The position numbers were made by a program, and so were the translations under genes. The notes under the pieces were generated by a model. The model was not told the origin of the DNA, did no database searches, and saw nothing but the letters and a program-made list of their open reading frames with translations. From Gelatoporia subvermispora B (Eukaryota > Basidiomycota > Agaricomycetes > Polyporales > Gelatoporiaceae), in contig KB445800.1 in the NCBI GenBank assembly GCA_000320605.2, positions 868,056-932,055 on the forward strand: a stretch of 64,000 nucleotides of DNA, read 5' to 3'. Every line of letters starts with the position of its first letter. Within the stretch, counting starts at the first letter, position 1. Of this stretch, positions 45,585 through 58,282 are shown in pieces.

Positions 45585-48500
45585 GGACGGGAGGCAGTGG
45601 AAAGTGAGTGAGGAGGAGGAGGTCGCGCAGTGGAGCGTGGTAGAAGCACTTATAGGTTGTTGTAGTCCGTTACGGCAGAGTGCGGGCCACAATTGGATAA
45701 TCGCTTATGTAAGCCTTCTCAAGAGAACGTTCGGATATCTCTGTTAGCTTCCAGGAAGCTCTCTGTGATCCAATCTGGCAGACCCTGTCCCAGCCGCACT
45801 AGTCTCGCCTGCCCAGGCTCGGTCGACCAGCCCCCGACTCGCCCTCCGCCACCGGCCACAGTGGCCAACGGCTGCAGCGACGGTGTCGAGGTCGTCGGCA
45901 TCCTCGCTGCGCAACGACCATGGCGTCGCGGACGCCTCGCCTCGCCTGCACGAGACGGGGCAGCCCTGCCTCGCCGCAGGGCCGGAAGGTTATGCGCATG
46001 CAGCTTCTTTGGTGGCGTGTCAACCAACCATCGCGCGGGCACGCTAGCTGCGTTTGGGCCTGGCACACCCAGCGCCCGCGCGCAATGCCAATATGGCGTC
46101 CAGGCCTGTTACGGACTCCAATTATGGCGGCCAATAGCTGCCCCAGCCGGCATCTGATGCCGCTGGGGGTTTCACGACGCGGCGCACACCCTCCCCGAGC
46201 GAGCCTTGGGCTGGCGCGGCGGCTTCTCGCTGGCAGCAGGGACTCCTCGCGGGCTGGCAGCGATGTGGAGGCCCCATCGCGCGCTGCCATCAAAGCCATT
46301 CAAGCATCTGTGATGGACGAGGGCCTCGTGGACGGCGAGCCCCAGATCGACTGGGAGGCCCGCATTCGGCGACGACGATCACGGAAGCGCGCATAGACTA
46401 ATCCGCAAATGGCCGCAGCGGAGCTCGGGAGATGCCCCGCGGCCGGCGGCACCCAGCGCTGTCCTCGCCTGGTAGCATCCCGGCCCCAAACTCAGCGAAC
46501 AACATCCATTTCCCAGTCGTCCCCCCGCTAGCCGAGGCGGGTATGTATGTACCTCGTCGTGCGCTACATTGTCCGCCGTGCAATATTTGTCGAAAATATC
46601 ACACACATGGTCCCCCATCGATGTGATTGTCCCGCGCGGCCGCGATAGCGCAGGGCGATACATATCAGCCTCACCGCACGGCGATAGTCGTGCGCCCGAC
46701 CAGATTTCTGGTCATCACCTGCACTTCACATCATGCATCTGCCATCCCCCCGGGCGGACACTTGTTCCAGCACATCACGCGTGCACGCAGTAGACACCTC
46801 CTCGCAGTAACTTCGCGCACCGCGCCCCTTGTATTGTCTCGGGCGCCTCCCGTTGCTACCGCTTTGTTCGAACCCCCCGCGTGCGGGGCATACTCCTGCG
46901 TTGCGCCGTTTAACCTGTCAAGCTAGCACAAATACCACCCCGCACCGCTATTGTACTCCTGCGTGAGTTCACACGCGACAATTGTCCCGTCGCAGCGGAC
47001 GGTTTCGCGGCTTGTTCTCGCGCAGGCATGCTGCCAGCGCAGCGTTTGTCTTGTCTGCACGCTCAAGGCGCAGCAGCCGCCAGGTCCGCTCTATCGACCG
47101 CTTTGGACCCCTTGCGCGCGCGCCCCGCGGTCATCTGCTTCGACGCTCGCCCCTCAATGACAGCTATCCTTGGTGATCTTCCCGAAAGTCTAATCACGTT
47201 GGTGACGATGCCGTGACACCTGCCCTCGGTTACGTGTCCACCGTCTACGCATACTGCTTCCGCGCGTATGCTACGCTGCCCTGCCGCACTCGGTCAATTT
47301 TGGTCTCTAGACGAAACACCGGGATCAGGCAATCTGCTGTATTCTGACTCGTGCAGTTTGGCGCACCGTACGCCGGCGACAAAACGCGCTGCGCAACACC
47401 TACCAGTGCCATCGACCGATTTCACCTGATGCACATCACCCTCCCCGCGCCACCTACTCCTCCCAGATCATCCCAACGCATCTCACCAACCCCCCAAATC
47501 TCCTGCGTCCGCCCCGCCACAGCGCCTTCACAATTTACAGATCGATCGCCCGACAAGGCTAGCCGCCCCCGCACGCTAACCACGCCCGGCGACAGCATTC
47601 TGCACCCGCCCGCGCTCACACGCATGCCGCGAGCCTAGGTGCTATTTTCCGCCGCGCTGCGCTAGCCCCATCGGGCGCGGGCACGTCCAGGAAGTCCATT
47701 CCCCGCCGGCGTAACGTCGCGCTTCTTTGACCCGGCCCCGGCGCGCCGTGCCTGGCACTAGCAATTCCGCCCGTCGGAGGCGAGCGCCCCCGCCCCGTCC
47801 CGCCGCCTTGCCATACTCGTCCGCGTGGGGGACACCCCGTGTGGCGCGCATACGCCTCTGAAGGCAGCGGCGGGCTGGACTGATGACACCGCCTCCAAGG
47901 CGTACGAACTTGTATTCAACAAAAAATATCGCCGCCCTATCTAACAGGCATCGTGCAGGACACGAAAGCCAGAAGGCTGACCTCTGCAGACTTGCAAAAT
48001 CAGGGGACAAAATTCCCTCCAGATGCCTGCCGAATCTCGGGGTCCGGAGTCGAGCACAGCACTGTGTAGAGACACCTGCATGCCTGGCCTGGGGGGGGGC
48101 AGCGATATGCGGCGGACTGATGACACCGGGCCAATATGCGCCAACTCGTCCGCAACAAAAAATATCGCCAACCTGTCCAGTAGGCATCGCAGAGGACACG
48201 AACGCCAGAATGCTAACTCTGCAGACTCGAGCACAGAGCTCCCTCCAGATGTCTGCCGAATTTCGGGGTCCGGACAAGCATAGCACTGTCTAGGGGCGCC
48301 TGCATGGCTGGCCTGGAGGAGCTGCGATGGGCGACGGACTGATGGTACCGGGGCCCAAGGCGTGCGAACCTGTATCCAACGGAAATTATTGCTGCCCTAT
48401 CTAACAGGCATCGCACAGGCCACGAAAGCCAGAAGGCTGATCTCTGCAGGCTTACAAAATCCAAGACAACTTTCTCTCCGACTCTGCCGAATCTCGGAGT

Positions 48501-51500
48501 CCGGGGTCCAGCACATCGCTGTCTAGGGGCGCCTGCATTCCGCCTCCGCCTGGATGCCCGCGCCCTGGTATCTGGTATCTGATCGCTGATGCACGCTGCC
48601 TCGCGCGCGCGCCCGTGCGCTATGTTTGGCCTCGCAACCCTGACTCGCGCGGCCCCCCTCGAGGCCGCATGGCCGCACCACCTGCCGCGCAGACGCACAC
48701 ACACGCACGCACGCGCGCAGATCTCGCGCAGCGCGCCCGGGTCTGTCTCATCTGCGGGCGGCTCGCCCGCGCATGCGGCGCCCACGGTGCGTCTGCGGCG
48801 ACGCCGCTCGCGCGTTGCGGGGCCTGGCGGCATGGCGCGGGGCCTCGTCATAGTGCGTTCAGAAAAACACTGCGTGCGCTGCGGCTGGGGGCTGGCGGTG
48901 AGAAACGTGGAGCGTGGCCCCGGCATCCGGGGCAGGCTATCGGGGTTCGCGGAAGAGCCGGAGAATATGAAAATACGAAAATGCACCTAGCGAAGCCCCG
49001 TGGCTTTGCGCACCCCGTGCAACGCTGAAGACAAATTGGGAGCGACCGCTGACTGGGCGACGGGTCCTGGGGAGCTCGGTGCACCAAGAACACTCGGCAC
49101 GATGCATATTTGGCTGTCGGTTTCGTCGACGTTACTTGGCTGGTTTGCGATATGCTCTGTGGACCTCCATCCCTCGCGCTATGCGCTGCGATTGGCAAGG
49201 AAACTTTGTCAGGTCTCTTATAATGTCCGTATTGATCGCATTGATCGTCAAACTTTGTCTGTACAATATTGTGCCACCACTGACAGATTTTTCAACCGCA
49301 TCAAATTTGCTGATATCTCGGTTTTCTTGTCGCGATTTCTCGGCCAGCTCCGCCGACCTTGGCCACACTCGATCTCGCTCGCTTGCATAGGTTCTGTCGT
49401 TGTCTCCCTTGGTGATGGTTCCTAGCATTACAGCCCAGCTTCTAAATCGACCCTCACCTCGGATATTCGATGACAATTCGACGATTCTTTAATGACCGGC
49501 GGTGTCTAAAAAATCATATGTTTTAAACAATTCCGATCACCAACAGTACGGGCGCTTCGTTCTGTCCGCGAGCCGTCAAATGTCTCTCTACCTGCGCCCA
49601 CAGGAAGCGCAGTATCTGCTATATCTCCTGGCCTTGGTTTGTCTGGACTTGTACCTACTGGTTCCACTTAGTTGCCTTTTTCGATCTCCCTTAAAGCCTT
49701 CTATATTTATGCCGCTCGCCAATCGCCAATATCGCCAATTTCCAAAGTCAGGGATCTCGCGCCAGCCATTTGCAACAACACTGTAATATGTGTGAACCAC
49801 ATTCCCGTTCATCTACCTTCCCGCGAACCAGCAGAACTTGCCCGCGACTCCTGCCGACGCACCCATGTCCTCCGGCCATCTCACAATCGAGGCCTCTTTT
49901 TATTGCGCACCACTCTCGTTGCGAAAAAATGCTTCGCACTGTTCTATGCACGTCTCCAACGCCCGGGCCATATCCCAGGGGCACCCACCGGCCGTGTGCG
50001 TACTGCGACTCATGCAAAACGCCAGCTCTGCGGCGATAAGCTTCATTCCTTCTAACGTACACATCCTCCACGTGCAGCTCTCCATTCCACGCGCGAGGGA
50101 ATCACAGAATGTATTACGTACCAAAGAGAACGTCTCCCTCGACAGGCCACACGCGACGGCCCTATGATACTCCTCTATCTTCGAATCCTTCACCTCCTTC
50201 GCTGTCCCCCTGCCTCGCAGCCACTCGGGAAGACCCACCAGCCAACCGCCTGGTCGCGGATTACGCACGCAGGCGACAGCCGTTTGCCTCGGTGATCAGT
50301 GACGCTCTGCACTGGCACAGCTCGATGCCCCGGCGTGCGATCTCACGTCCCCGGACATTAACTTCGCGCTTCGCGGCGTGCGCGTGCGCACCGGCCGAGT
50401 CAGCCGGCTTGAGCTCGCTCGGCCAGGCCATTTCCGCCGTCGGCTGCGTCCCATCGCCCCGTTGTATTTGTCCGGCTCGACCAACCATGCAGGAGACACG
50501 AGGCACACGCGTGGCGGGGGACGCCTGCGCGGGACTGGTCGTTGCAGGTCCTCGCTAGTTCCACGAGTTGATTCGATCGCAGAGGACGCCGTGTGCGGAT
50601 TGATGATCGACTGCGCCCGGACCGATTCTCGCGAAAACGTGCAAGCTGCAAGCAGGTCCCACTGGGGTATACTGGAGCTGGCGGCTAACTCGCCTGTACA
50701 ATGCCCCAGGAGTGTTCGCAGACCGCCAGTGGCGTCGTCGTGCATTTGCGTATTTTTCTACAAGTCTCCACAGTCTCGATCACTCATAGTATTCGTCTGT
50801 GCATGAAACGAGGCCAATATAGTCCGATGGATGAAGACAACGAGGACTGTCGCTCCTGGTAATTTGCCGCTCGTTGTCACCGCCACATCAAGAAGTGCAT
50901 CACGTCTGTCGGTCCCATCTACGAAATTCTCCCTCCTTGTTGCATGCTGCCCATGTACTGAGCGGCACGGATTCGCGCCATATCACGGAAGAACATCCAG
51001 CCACAGGGGCGCCCGGAAATTACAACTGTCACGGAGTCGGTCGACAGCTACACTCGTGATTCAGCACTACTCCAACTCAGATTCGAAGTTATTGACATTT
51101 TTCTGTCATCAAGATAGATGGTCGATCCTGGCATCTACGGGCACTATTTAGGACATTTTCTTGTGTGTCAATCTCACAAGCTTTCGGCGCCGCTGCCACG
51201 CCGGTGAACAGCCTGCTTTATCCGGGTCACAGACATCTGCTTTACTATCTGTCTACGCCTGTTGCATTCACTATGATGGCGAGGATGCCTATGCGGTTGA
51301 TACAGGTGAACGGTCACTTTGCCTTTGTTTCATGAATGTGCGCCTTCAAGGGCACGATTCTGCACGCCCGAAGACCACGGCGCGTCAATGATTTAGGTCC
51401 TCTATCCTTCATTTTGTAGAACGAAGTTGAACACGAAGTAGGCGTTTATCATGTTTTCTCTCGCTACACTCTATCTCCAGCATTCTATGCAGAGCCAGCT

Positions 51501-52632
51501 CGATGGAGCATCCCGGAACAAACGAGGTGTCTGGATTAGTCTCCTAGTTCTGCCGCAGGCAAAATTACAGATTTGTTCAATGCTGACCTTGAATCTGAGT
51601 CTCGGGCGTTCGCAGCATACATAAATACGGCCATCCTTGCGCCCGCCACCCGATCCTCATCTCGAGTGAATATCAGCCCTTTCTGATACGATCCCAAACC
51701 GCTTCACATGCACTGTCATCAGTCAATGGAAGGGCGGCCACTGAAACGAACAGCAAATTCCAGATTGGCTCATGCGCTCACAAGCGCCATATCGGCTCGG
51801 CGACATGTCCAGGCTCGCTCGGGCACCCTCGGATCCCTGCCATGCCTTAACGCTCGACCCGACCCGACTGGGCGCGCCGGATCGTCAGGGACGGAACGCA
51901 TGCAGACGCCTGCACGCACACTCACGCCACATGACCCCAAGACGAAGCCCCGCTTTCTCAGCACGCCGCATGTTTTAGAAGCAGCGGGGTCTGTACGCGC
52001 AGACCAGCTGGCTGCGCGCCCCCCCTGGTGCGCTGAGTTGCCCCGTGATGCTCGCCGCAGATGCGCGAGTGCACAGATTGTGTGCAGATGCATGCAGATA
52101 GGCCGGAGCCCCCCTGCCCTGCGCGAGTGCATCTGCTTCCCTGCACCCGCGGCGCGTCGTCGCACCGTCCGTTCGCGAGCACGGGACGCTACCCGAGATG
52201 CGCATTTCAGATACCCCGAACCCAGGCGCGGGCGAAGCAGAAGGGGGGATCCTCCGCGGGCGTGCAATTCAGTAGTGCATACCGTACAACGCAGGTCGTA
52301 TCCGTATCTCGGATACCCTGCCATAGCCGGGCTGCTCAATCCGATGGGCCGCTCCTGATATATCCGGCCACGAGCAGCACGATACGCCCTCGCGCCTGTC
52401 CCAGCCGAGGAGATCGATGACACATTCGTGTACGTCGTGTACGTAGGATACAGCCAGGGGAACGGTTAACATACAAATGCAGTGCGCCGTGAGGGGTATC
52501 GAGGATCCGTCGAAATCAAATCGAACTCGCCAGAAGCCGCGAGCTCCGGGTCGGGCCCAGCCGCTCTATCTCCGCTTAAAGACAAGTGGAGCACGAACCG
52601 GGCTACACATCGCAATCACCATCACATATGAG
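45585..52632. other. 7-kb GC-rich region without a convincing gene
   Basis: Long frames occur on both strands (for example 45799-46299, 45920-46396, 48213-48986, 51708-52358), but they overlap each other antisense, lack family patterns and are what high GC yields by chance. Between 48,990 and 51,700 the GC content falls and frames become short. A frame ending near 46396 (VDGEPQIDWEARIRRRRSRK) and a minus-strand one at 49812-49588 (GWREIPDFGNWRYWRLASG) are the only vaguely protein-like pieces. The tandem repeat at 47.9-48.5 kb is listed separately. Confidence 0.4.
47883..48545. repeat. Three tandem copies of a ~0.2-kb repeat
   Basis: Direct units start at 47883, 48120 and 48342 with spacings of 237 and 222 bp. 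Shared landmarks in order: atgacacc or atggtacc, a gtgcgaac-like word, caacaaaaaatatcgc (diverged in unit 3), ctaacaggcatcgc, cacgaaagccagaaggctga, ctctgcag, gccgaatctcgg, gtccgg, agcac, ctaggggcgcctgca and ggactgatg. Units are diverged from one another by substitutions and short indels. No protein frame is conserved across units. Confidence 0.8.
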
Positions 52633-55516
52633 CTAAAGATACACTGAATAGATAGCGAGACGGACGCACTGGAGCGTGATGCTCTGGGCCGAGCTGAGCA
52701 GGCGGGCCTTGCGCTCGTCGAACGTCTCTGCTACGAACTGGGGCTCCTCGCGCACCTCGATGCGGTACCGCGAAACGAGCAGCGAGAGGATTGCCACACC
52801 CTCGGTTTCGGAGAACCTAGAGGAATGGCCACGTCAGCGCGCTGGCCTCAACGGGTGGCACGGCGAGCAAGCGACACGTACCGCCGCCCGAGGCATGCAC
52901 GTGGGCCCGCGCTGAAGGGGCAGAACGCATCGCGCGGCCAGTCGCCGAGGAAGCGGGCAGGCTTAAACTCGTACGGGTCTTCCCAGTACCGCGCTAATTT
53001 GGCGGTAGCATCACGAGGGGCGTGTTCAGCAAGATGTGCCGAACAGAATCAGGAAAGATGCTTACGATTGTAGTGCAAGCCCGGAGTGTGAATCAGGAAC
53101 CTCGCGCCTTGGGGCACGACCACGGTGCACTTCTCCCCCGCCGCGTTGCTCGTGACGATCGTCGTGTCCTCCGCGCTGTACTTCGGGATGCCGTTAACCT
53201 GTCCACCGACGCCCACAATCCCACAGTCAGCACACAGCGCGCGCGCGGCACAATGGCTCAGGGCAGGAAGCAGGCGGACGCACCGGCGGGAACATCCGCA
53301 GGGTCTCGTTGAACACGCTGCGCGGGGAGGGGGATCGGGTTAGCCGAGATGCATCGCGCGTATCGCGATTACGATCGCACGCACGCCAGGGAGTATGTCA
53401 GGGCATTCATGTCCTCGTAGGCCTAGGCACGACAGCGTCAGTTCTACCGGGCATCGTATAATGCATGAATGACATCGGGGGCAGTACGCACCGGAATCCT
53501 ACCATCACCGATGACGCTCTTAATGTGGTTGAAGAGCTTCTTTTGTTCCTCGGGGTATAGCGCGAGCATGATGAACGTGTATGCGAGTGTGTGTGCCGTG
53601 GTCTATCGGTCCGCAAGAATCGAAATTCAGTCCATCGAGTTGCATATATCAACTGAAAGTCTACTAACCTCGTGTCCTGCAAATTTGATTTAGTTTAGGT
53701 GTCAGAAAATCCACCTCGCATTACGCACCGGCGATCAGGAAAATGAAGATATTGCCTGATACATAGCCCATCTCAGCAACGACTCTCGCAATAGTTGAGT
53801 CCCGGGTCTGTTCAACCACTCACCGACCAACTCCTCATCACTCAGCCTCGTTTTCCCATCCGACTCATCCTCGTTCGCGTCCAGCAAGCTCGACATCAGA
53901 TCGTACCGCTCCTCCTTCTTCTCCGACTGCTTCCGCGCGCGCACCATCTCGTGCATGTATAGCTGCACCCGCCCACGTCAGCGTCCAGCACGTACTAAGT
54001 CTCAACTCAAGCCCGGGTAGGAAGTCCAGGCCAGATCGGGCGAACGCACCTCGAGATCGTCGTACGCAAGCCGGAAGTGGCGGATGCGCTCCGTGGGCCC
54101 GAGCCGGAGCAGCCAGCCGGGGCAAACGACCTTGAGGAACAGGTCCGTCGACACCGTGTGCAGCGCGTCCTGCGTGGATGCAACAAGTGAGCCATATGTA
54201 CCTGTTCGCTCGTGGAGGCGAGAAGGCGGCGGCGCACCTTGAACTTGAGCTTGTGCCCCGAGCTGAGGGCCTCCTCGTCGCTCCACGACATCCGCCGTCC
54301 GAAGCCGGCGATGCCGATGATGTACAGCGCGATCTGCACGCGGGGCGAAGGCGGGGGACATGTTTGCGTCCGCCACGGCGGTGGAAGTGGGGGGGGGGAT
54401 ACCGGGGGATGAGAAACAATATGATAAGAATGGAATTTTCTTGTGAGCGACAAATGAAAAGAGGTCAGTGCAAGGAAACGCACCGGGACGGTCAGGTCGA
54501 CGATGTGGTCGACCTCAATCTGCTGCTTATCGCCCCAGACGTTGTCGAACAGGTCGAGCATGACATTGATCGTCTCGTCCCATACGAGCTTATTGTTTCT
54601 CTGGTCCCCGTTATTACAACCACCACGCCGTGAAGTCAGCACCGCCCTCTAGCTTATGCGAGCCACCATGCGCACCTCGGAGAAAGCGGGCGCGGCAATG
54701 CGTCGCTGGCGCTTCCATTCGTCGCCCTCGGTGATGACGATGTTGCTGCCGTAGAACGACAGGATCTTGTACTGCTCGACTGGTTTCGGGAACCGCGCCC
54801 GCGCGTTCGCGACATCCTGCAGAATCGCAGCGTGTGAGCGGGCGCACGCGGGACGCACGACTGTGCGGCCCTGACCGTCCTGCGTGTAGATATATGAGCT
54901 CGGGAGCGGGACGCACCCGGATGGCGCCCGCGTCTGCGAGGAGGTACGTCACAGTCGTCCGCGGCCATGCATGAACCTGCGCGGGTGGCGAGACAATGTG
55001 AGCGAGAAGAAAGGCGGAATGCGGCAGTGCAGACGCACTTGCGAGATGACGTCCCAGCCCTTGTCGACAAAGTCCTGGTGCTTGTACGTCCACGGGCTGA
55101 AGTTGCCCGGCGCGATGCCGGGGATGCGCCACATGAGGAGCGGGTTCGCCATCGTGAACACCGTCCGGAACCCGGGGTGGTCCCTGTCGCAGCCATGAAC
55201 AATGAGCGTCCGTCGTCAATCCTGCCACGTCGTACAGCCTCATGTATTTCTCCCGCCTCGAGGTCCCCCCTCCCGACCTCGAAGTCTCCCTCCCAGCCTT
55301 GAAACCCCCCCTCTCGACCTCGAAGCCAACCTCCCGGCCTCGAAGTCACCCTTCTTGGGCCCTAAACCAGCCCTCCGCGTCCCCCATCCGACTACTCAAA
55401 CCCAAAAACAAAGCAGGGACCCACCGGATGGAGTTCACGGCGCGACGGAACTCGAGGTACTTCTGGAGTACATAGAGAACCACGACGGACAGAGCGACGA
55501 GAATAGCCGTCTGCAT
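52633..55516 (-). CDS. Cytochrome P450 monooxygenase (membrane-anchored, many exons)
   Basis: This is a heme-thiolate oxygenase of the ER membrane; the substrate is unknown. The N-terminus MQTAILVALSVVVLYVLQKY is a membrane anchor. Next come PGFRTVFTMANPLLMWRIPG; FYGSNIVITEGDEWKRQRRI with APAFSE (the C-helix WxxxR region); and IALYIIGIAGFGRRMSW. The I-helix NIFIFLIAGHETTAHTLAY has the acid-Thr pair. FNETLRMFPP is the ExxR motif of the K helix. RYWEDPYEFKPARFLG and FSAGPRACLGRR (heme-binding Cys, about 52900) complete the core, followed by FSETEGVAILSLLVSRYRIE and a stop at 52633. About 14 short exons, one of only 8 nt (53669-53676). All diagnostic motifs are intact. Intron 1 contains a minisatellite. 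No biosynthetic partners lie nearby; P450s are abundant in wood-decay fungi for xenobiotic and extractive metabolism. Confidence 0.92.
55254..55352. repeat. Minisatellite in P450 intron 1
   Basis: About four imperfect copies of a pyrimidine-rich unit of 25-30 bp with the core cctcgaagtc/ccctccc occur in a row. They sit within the intron between the anchor exon and the next P450 exon, which makes that intron roughly 245 nt, longer than its neighbours. Confidence 0.7.
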
Positions 55517-56788
55517 CGTGGGCGTGCGTCTTGCTACGTAGGTCGTGCGCGCGCAGTCTTCAGTCTTCCTTCGTTGTGCGTTCTTGTGCACCTCAATGGC
55601 TAGACGAGACAAGATCAAGCGTAGGAGGCAACGAACGCGGGACTATATGTTATGTCGTCCGCGCGAACTGGTGGGAATTCCGTTCGGCGTGCGCGCGTAG
55701 GTCACGGATCAATGTCCCCGCGAGCCGTCCGTCTAGCCTGGCCCATCTGCCGCCCTCCCTCCGTCAGCGTGCATTAGTGTCAGGCATCATGCATCAATAC
55801 CACCGGCTCGGATGTCGAGAATCCCCAGGTACTAAGCGGGGCACGGAGAGCGGTGAATTTGGGATTTTGTGACACCGGCGCGGGCGACTCGGGCGATAAT
55901 GTGCAGTGTGAAAGATTGTATGGCAACGGCTTAGTGGCACCTGGCATCCTGATGTGCTTGTCACAAGTTTGCTAGTGTGTAACTGTGCGTTCTGTCCGTT
56001 CTAGGTAATTGCTGTACTTATTGTACAGGCGCAATACTATGTTAACGCAATAGGAACGCGCGGCGACGCCGTCGAACTCAAAATTCTCAGCCAAGTCGAT
56101 CCATAAAAAACTGTTGCTATCGGTTGCTATCGCTTTCAGCTTTCGCTTTGAGAAAGGCACCGCTCAATCCCGATTTCTCTGCACAAAGTTGTACAGTATG
56201 TAAGCTATATCTCGGGAGGTAGGCGCACACGTGACCCTGAACGCGTCGCTACAACGCGATCGTGTTCCGCGCCAGACAAGCCTACGCGTCGACCAATGAG
56301 AAAAGTCGTATTTTACGCAGAAATAGTCGCTCGTTCCTGCAAGAAAGCGAATTTTGTTCTACATACCTGACATGGCTCTTGCCGAAACGTGCCCACACCA
56401 GCGAGCTAAGCCAGACCGAGTTCCCCGTCCCTAGAAGCCTTCCCAACTTCAGAACACGGGGACGGCTCTGCGATCTTCGCGTCAGCGCAAGCGAATGATC
56501 TGCAGATTCTCCGACACCACACATCTTCACCCCTCGCGGCCTCGCGGGCACGTCGCATGCGCTCGGGCATCCCGGGCATCTGAATACCGAGGAAAGCTAA
56601 ACGGCGAATTGCAATTGGCAAACAGATTACTTCCCCGTCCTCCGGGCACGGGCTTGGTCCAAATACAACAAAGTATGTTTTACACCATTCGTACAGCGAT
56701 GATTTGTTTGTACAGCGTGCGGGAAAATGTCCTCGTCAATGATGGCTTTACATCTCCGTTCGGAGGCGGTTGTATATGTGACGGAGAG
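55517..56788. other. Interval between P450 promoter and ADH 3' end
   Basis: This holds the promoter of the minus-strand P450 and the 3' flank of the minus-strand ADH. Frames are short. No gene, repeat or RNA is recognised. Confidence 0.4.
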
Positions 56789-58154
56789 TTAGTCGGTCAT
56801 ATTGAGGACGACGCGCCCGACAATCTTGCCCTGCTCTAGGCCCTCGTAGACCCTGCGGCAGCACATTGAGCATCCACAGCACCCGCGCAGGAAAAAAAAT
56901 GACGTACTCGGACAGCGCCGACAGAGGCTTCGACTCGAAGAAGCACTTGACCTTGCCCCGCGCTGCAATATCCAATGCCTCCCTTGCGTCCTGGCGGTTC
57001 CTGCCCGGCACCTCTCATCAGTACCCTTGCCATCACCTAAATCAGTCGGACAAGGCACTCACCCAACATACGAGCCGACAATGTTGATGCTCTTGATGAC
57101 CGTGAAAAAGATGTCTGCGCTGAGCTTCGCCTGCGCGGGGAGCCCGACGACCATGAGCGTGCCGCCCGGGCGGAGGTAGTCGATCGCCTGCGCGTACGCC
57201 GCGCCTGTCGCCGCTGTCACGACCGCCGCGTGCGCGCCCTTCCCGCCCGTTGCCGCCTTGATGTCCCCCACGAGGTCTTTGGTCTCCTTGAAGTCGACCC
57301 ACGCCTCCGCGCCGAGCTTTGTGCACAGGTTCTTCTTCTCTGCGCCAGTGTCTGTCGGCTGATGGTTAGCATAGACGTCGAGGAACAAAGAGAAAGGCGA
57401 GGGCGCACCGATGGCGACAACGCGGAGACCCATCGCGACGGCGTACTGCACCGCGAGGTGTCCCAGCCCTCCACCGGCACCCGGGAGGACGATCCAGTCG
57501 CCGATGTGCGTGTTCGAGTATTTGATGGCGCGGTACACAGTGACACCCTATCCGCGTCTACATCAGCGCACGCTCAGACGCGCACAAACTAGGAAGATGG
57601 ACGCACCGCACAAAGGATCGACGCAGCCTCGTCGCTCGGAAGCGACGACGGGATGGGCGTGACATGATTCACGTACGAGACGACGTACTGCGAGAACGTC
57701 CCGTCGACCGTGAAGCCACTGTACTTCCCCTTCTCGCAGCCTAACATTCACCACTTAATCAGTGTCCCCTCACTCAACCAGAAGCAAACTCACTCTGCTC
57801 GATGCCCTTCCTGCACGGCTCGCAGTCAAGGCATGAGTATGCGAGCCACTTGATACCAACGCGATCGCCGAGCTTGACGGGAGAGTCCTGGGTGTGTGCG
57901 CCAACCGCGACGACGATGCCGACGCCCTCGTGCCCGCCGATCAAGGGCAATTTCGCGGGGACGGGCCAGTCGCCCTTGCGCGCGTGCAGGTCCGTGTGGC
58001 AGACGCCGCTGCAGTCGAGCCTAACGAGACACTCGCCCGGCGCGAGCTCCCCAGGCTGCTTCACGGGGTGGTCCGAGACGACGCGCAACGGCGCATCGTT
58101 GGACTCGACGATTGCGGCCTTTTGCGTCTTCGGGATCTGGAAGTGGGAAGACAT
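56789..58154 (-). CDS. ADH1: Zinc-dependent alcohol dehydrogenase (ADH1-type)
   Basis: This is a medium-chain dehydrogenase that interconverts acetaldehyde and ethanol (or related alcohols) with NAD(H), probably cytosolic because no presequence is seen. It starts MSSHFQIPKTQKAAIVESND. Catalytic zinc ligands lie in SGVCHTDLHARKGDWP (Cys) and IGGHEGVGIVVAVG (His). The structural-zinc cysteines are in SCLDCEPCRKGIEQ followed by CEKGKYSG. The Rossmann site reads VLPGAGGGLGHLAVQYAVAM. Then come LGAEAWVDFKETKDLV, IDYLRPGGTLMVVGLPAQAK and IVGSYVGNRQDAREALDIAA, ending KIVGRVVLNMTD at 56789. The motifs match yeast-type tetrameric ADHs closely. Short introns interrupt the frame, including one right after KGIEQ and one after VVAI. 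The frame appears intact. A TATA box lies 121 bp upstream. Confidence 0.95.
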
Positions 58155-58274
58155 GGTGCTTGAGCTAATGGCTAATGCTTGCTAAGTCTGTGAGGGAGCA
58201 ACTAGTTGTAGTTGTGGAAGTGTGCGATTCAGAGGAATCGACGGATGTGCAGACGTCAAGGGGTGCATCATCGC

Positions 58275-58282
58275 TTTATATA
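58275..58282 (-). promoter_or_regulatory. TATA box of the ADH gene
   Basis: TATATAAA on the minus strand lies 121 bp upstream of the ADH start, in the position expected for a highly expressed glycolytic/fermentative gene. Confidence 0.6.

Noticed and set aside
48213..48986. 257-codon minus-strand frame
   Set aside because: It runs through the third tandem repeat unit, and the frame is not conserved in the other units.
51708..52423. Overlapping frames of 216 (+) and 217 (-) codons
   Set aside because: They are fully antisense to each other, Cys/Arg/Ala-rich from GC bias, with no motif.
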